A stretch of 5,976 nt of DNA from Peptococcaceae bacterium. Its GTDB lineage: Bacteria > Bacillota > DSM-12270 > Thermacetogeniales > Thermacetogeniaceae. Position numbers and translations under genes: made by a program. The DNA is taken from positions 13,597 to 19,572 of the forward strand of contig PLQY01000069.1 of NCBI GenBank assembly GCA_003160265.1, read 5' to 3'. This document shows, piece by piece, positions 4,794 through 5,976 of this stretch. Within the stretch, counting starts at the first letter, position 1. Each line of letters opens with the position of its first letter. The notes beneath the pieces were generated by a model, which was not told the origin of the DNA, did no database searches, and worked only from the letters and a program-made list of their open reading frames with translations.

Positions 4794-5976
4794 CTGGCCG
4801 CCACCACGCTTTCGAGGATGATCTCCGGCAGAGATCCCTGCTGTTCGTAGCCTAGGCCGTTGTAGTCGCTCTGGACGATGGTCACTTTGCCGCGGCAGCG
4901 GTACAGCAGCCCCCTCACCCGGAGGGCGGCGCCCAGCCGGATGATCGCCTGCTCCGCCTCGTCGTTCCAGACGCCGTCCCAGTCCTGTCGCATGACCTCG
5001 GGATTGCTGAGCTCCCGGTAGTCCTTCATGAACCAGGAGGCGTCGGAGCAGTCGACCCAGAACTGGTGGTCGAACGACAGCCCCGACCGGAACAGGCCGA
5101 GGGGGGTGGTGAGGATCACCGCTCCCGGCTCCGGTTCCTGGTTGTGAAAGACCTCGGCGGCCACGGTGCCCTGAGTGATCAGTTGCAGGAAGCCGAACAC
5201 CAGGGAACGCTCCTGCAGTTTTGGCATGTTCCGGTGCGCCCTGGCAAACTTGATGGCGGTGTCGATGACCTGCCTGGAGGTGACGATGTCCTCCGGCCCG
5301 GTCACGAAAGGCGCCAGAGCCTCGCTGAAGATCCGCTGAAACAGGTTTTCGGTTTCGTCTACCTGCTGCAGCCTGGCCACCAACTCCTTGAACCGGTCGT
5401 ACCGGTCGCCGGCGCTGAAACCCAGCCGCCTCCGGAGGCCTGACGCATCGAGGTCCGGCAGGCTGGGAGCGCCGTCCCGGAAGCAGTGGCTGGCCAGCAG
5501 GGCGCTCCTGACCGGGTCCAGGCCGAGTACCGTTCGGAAACAGTGCGCCAGGGACGAGATGTTGCTCGGCCAGCCGGCGCCGGGCCTGGCCAGCGAGGCG
5601 ATATTCACCATCAATTGGGTATAGGGCTCGTCCGAGAGCAGCCGGCGCCGGGTCAGGTTCTGCAGCCTGTGCCCGGCAGCGCCCAATTGCCGGGTGAGGG
5701 TATATTCCAGCACCCGGTCGATCGCCGGGGCGATGACGGCGATCCTGCCGGGCGGCAGGCCCTGTTCGAGCAGGTCGATGATCCTCTTGCCGAGGTCGGA
5801 GATCATCTCGGCGCGAAAATCGGGGCTGATCACCCGGTCCTCGATGACGCCGGTAGAAGCGCCGGCAGGCGCCGTCCTGCCTATGCCGCACCGGATGTTA
5901 TCATACAGCGCCGCGGCGAGGCGCCCCGCCGGTTCGCTGCAGCCGTACAGGGTGTCGAGCCGTTCCACCGCGCACA
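4790..5976 (-). CDS. AddB-like degenerate SF1 helicase protein, C-terminal part (runs off right edge)
   Basis: About 394 residues are visible and the frame is open to the window edge. The GTG at 5968-5966 is probably an internal valine, because the fragment starts in the middle of an SF1 fold. Numbered from that GTG, residues 48-92 resemble the start of the second RecA-like domain: an SPDFRAEMISDLGKRI helix, then GRIAVIAP, a common pattern in AddB and UvrD proteins. Residues 282-306 (GAVILTTPLGLFRSGLSFDH and onward) occupy the motif V position, but the usual HxxKGLEfD core is replaced by RSGLSFD. The motif VI position (336-365) lacks the YVALTRA signature. The motor is therefore probably inactive, as the AddB helicase-like domain is known to be. 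No PD-(D/E)XK residues or cysteine cluster follow; the protein stops 27 residues later. It overlaps the helicase gene by 4 nt, which suggests a stable partnership. Any Walker A, and the operon promoter, lie outside the window. Family assignment is moderate. Confidence 0.72.
   Translation of the reverse strand, partial: CAVERLDTLYGCSEPAGRLAAALYDNIRCGIGRTAPAGASTGVIEDRVISPDFRAEMISDLGKRIIDLLEQGLPPGRIAVIAPAIDRVLEYTLTRQLGAAGHRLQNLTRRRLLSDEPYTQLMVNIASLARPGAGWPSNISSLAHCFRTVLGLDPVRSALLASHCFRDGAPSLPDLDASGLRRRLGFSAGDRYDRFKELVARLQQVDETENLFQRIFSEALAPFVTGPEDIVTSRQVIDTAIKFARAHRNMPKLQERSLVFGFLQLITQGTVAAEVFHNQEPEPGAVILTTPLGLFRSGLSFDHQFWVDCSDASWFMKDYRELSNPEVMRQDWDGVWNDEAEQAIIRLGAALRVRGLLYRCRGKVTIVQSDYNGLGYEQQGSLPEIILESVVAAR

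Noticed and set aside
3447..4850. Long open frame of 467 codons on the plus strand, antisense to the helicase.
   Set aside because: It mirrors the codon structure of the real helicase gene. Its product is rich in Val, Gly, Leu and Pro with no recognisable domain, and no ribosome binding site was seen. This is typical of antisense shadows in GC-rich genes.
4794..5891. Upstream extension of the helicase reading frame, open for over 360 codons beyond the ATG at 4793, which would give a 1095-residue protein.
   Set aside because: The extension is Arg/Pro/Gly-rich and featureless, and overlaps the AddB-like gene, whose frame shows ordered hydrophobic and helical patterns. The Walker A spacing and ATGA overlap support the start at 4793. 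A frameshift fusion is not supported by any slippery site I could see.
1778..5976. CRISPR-Cas locus, suggested by the Cas4-like nuclease.
   Set aside because: No direct repeat-spacer array was seen in the window and no cas1, cas2 or effector gene is present. The neighbours are helicase-type proteins.

Overview
The window is GC-rich, densely coding bacterial DNA. Strong GGAGG-type ribosome binding sites, a consensus housekeeping-sigma promoter, a bacterial-type RecJ and a divergently transcribed toxin-antitoxin pair fit a moderately GC-rich bacterium. My best guess is a clostridial Bacillota lineage, but nothing here fixes the taxon.

Layout from left to right. Positions 1-1026 (minus) hold the N-terminal 342 residues of the single-strand exonuclease RecJ, which runs off the left edge. 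Positions 1027-1237 are a divergent, AT-richer intergenic region. It carries the recJ ribosome binding site, a short A/T-flanked palindrome, and a promoter for the plus-strand genes with four regularly spaced GTAT boxes. Positions 1238-1764 (plus) are a two-gene type II toxin-antitoxin module: a ribbon-helix-helix antitoxin and a RelE/ParE-superfamily toxin overlapping by 4 nt. After a 13-nt convergent gap come three minus-strand genes. In transcription order these are an AddB-like degenerate SF1 helicase protein (4790 to beyond the right edge), a UvrD/AddA-like SF1 helicase with all its motifs (2604-4793, overlapping the previous gene by ATGA), and a small stand-alone PD-(D/E)XK nuclease with a Cas4/AddB-type four-cysteine set (1778-2527). 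The last gene is separated by 76 nt containing a degenerate heptanucleotide tandem repeat.

How the genes may work together. The three minus-strand genes contain the parts of an AddAB/RecBCD-like helicase-nuclease, but divided differently: one active motor without a nuclease, one degenerate helicase-like partner without a nuclease, and the single iron-sulfur nuclease as a separate polypeptide. This split machine, next to RecJ (a 5'-3' single-strand exonuclease that works with helicases) and a toxin-antitoxin module, suggests a DNA-end-processing locus used for repair or for defence against foreign DNA. The domain assignments are read from motifs; the complex and its role are inference.
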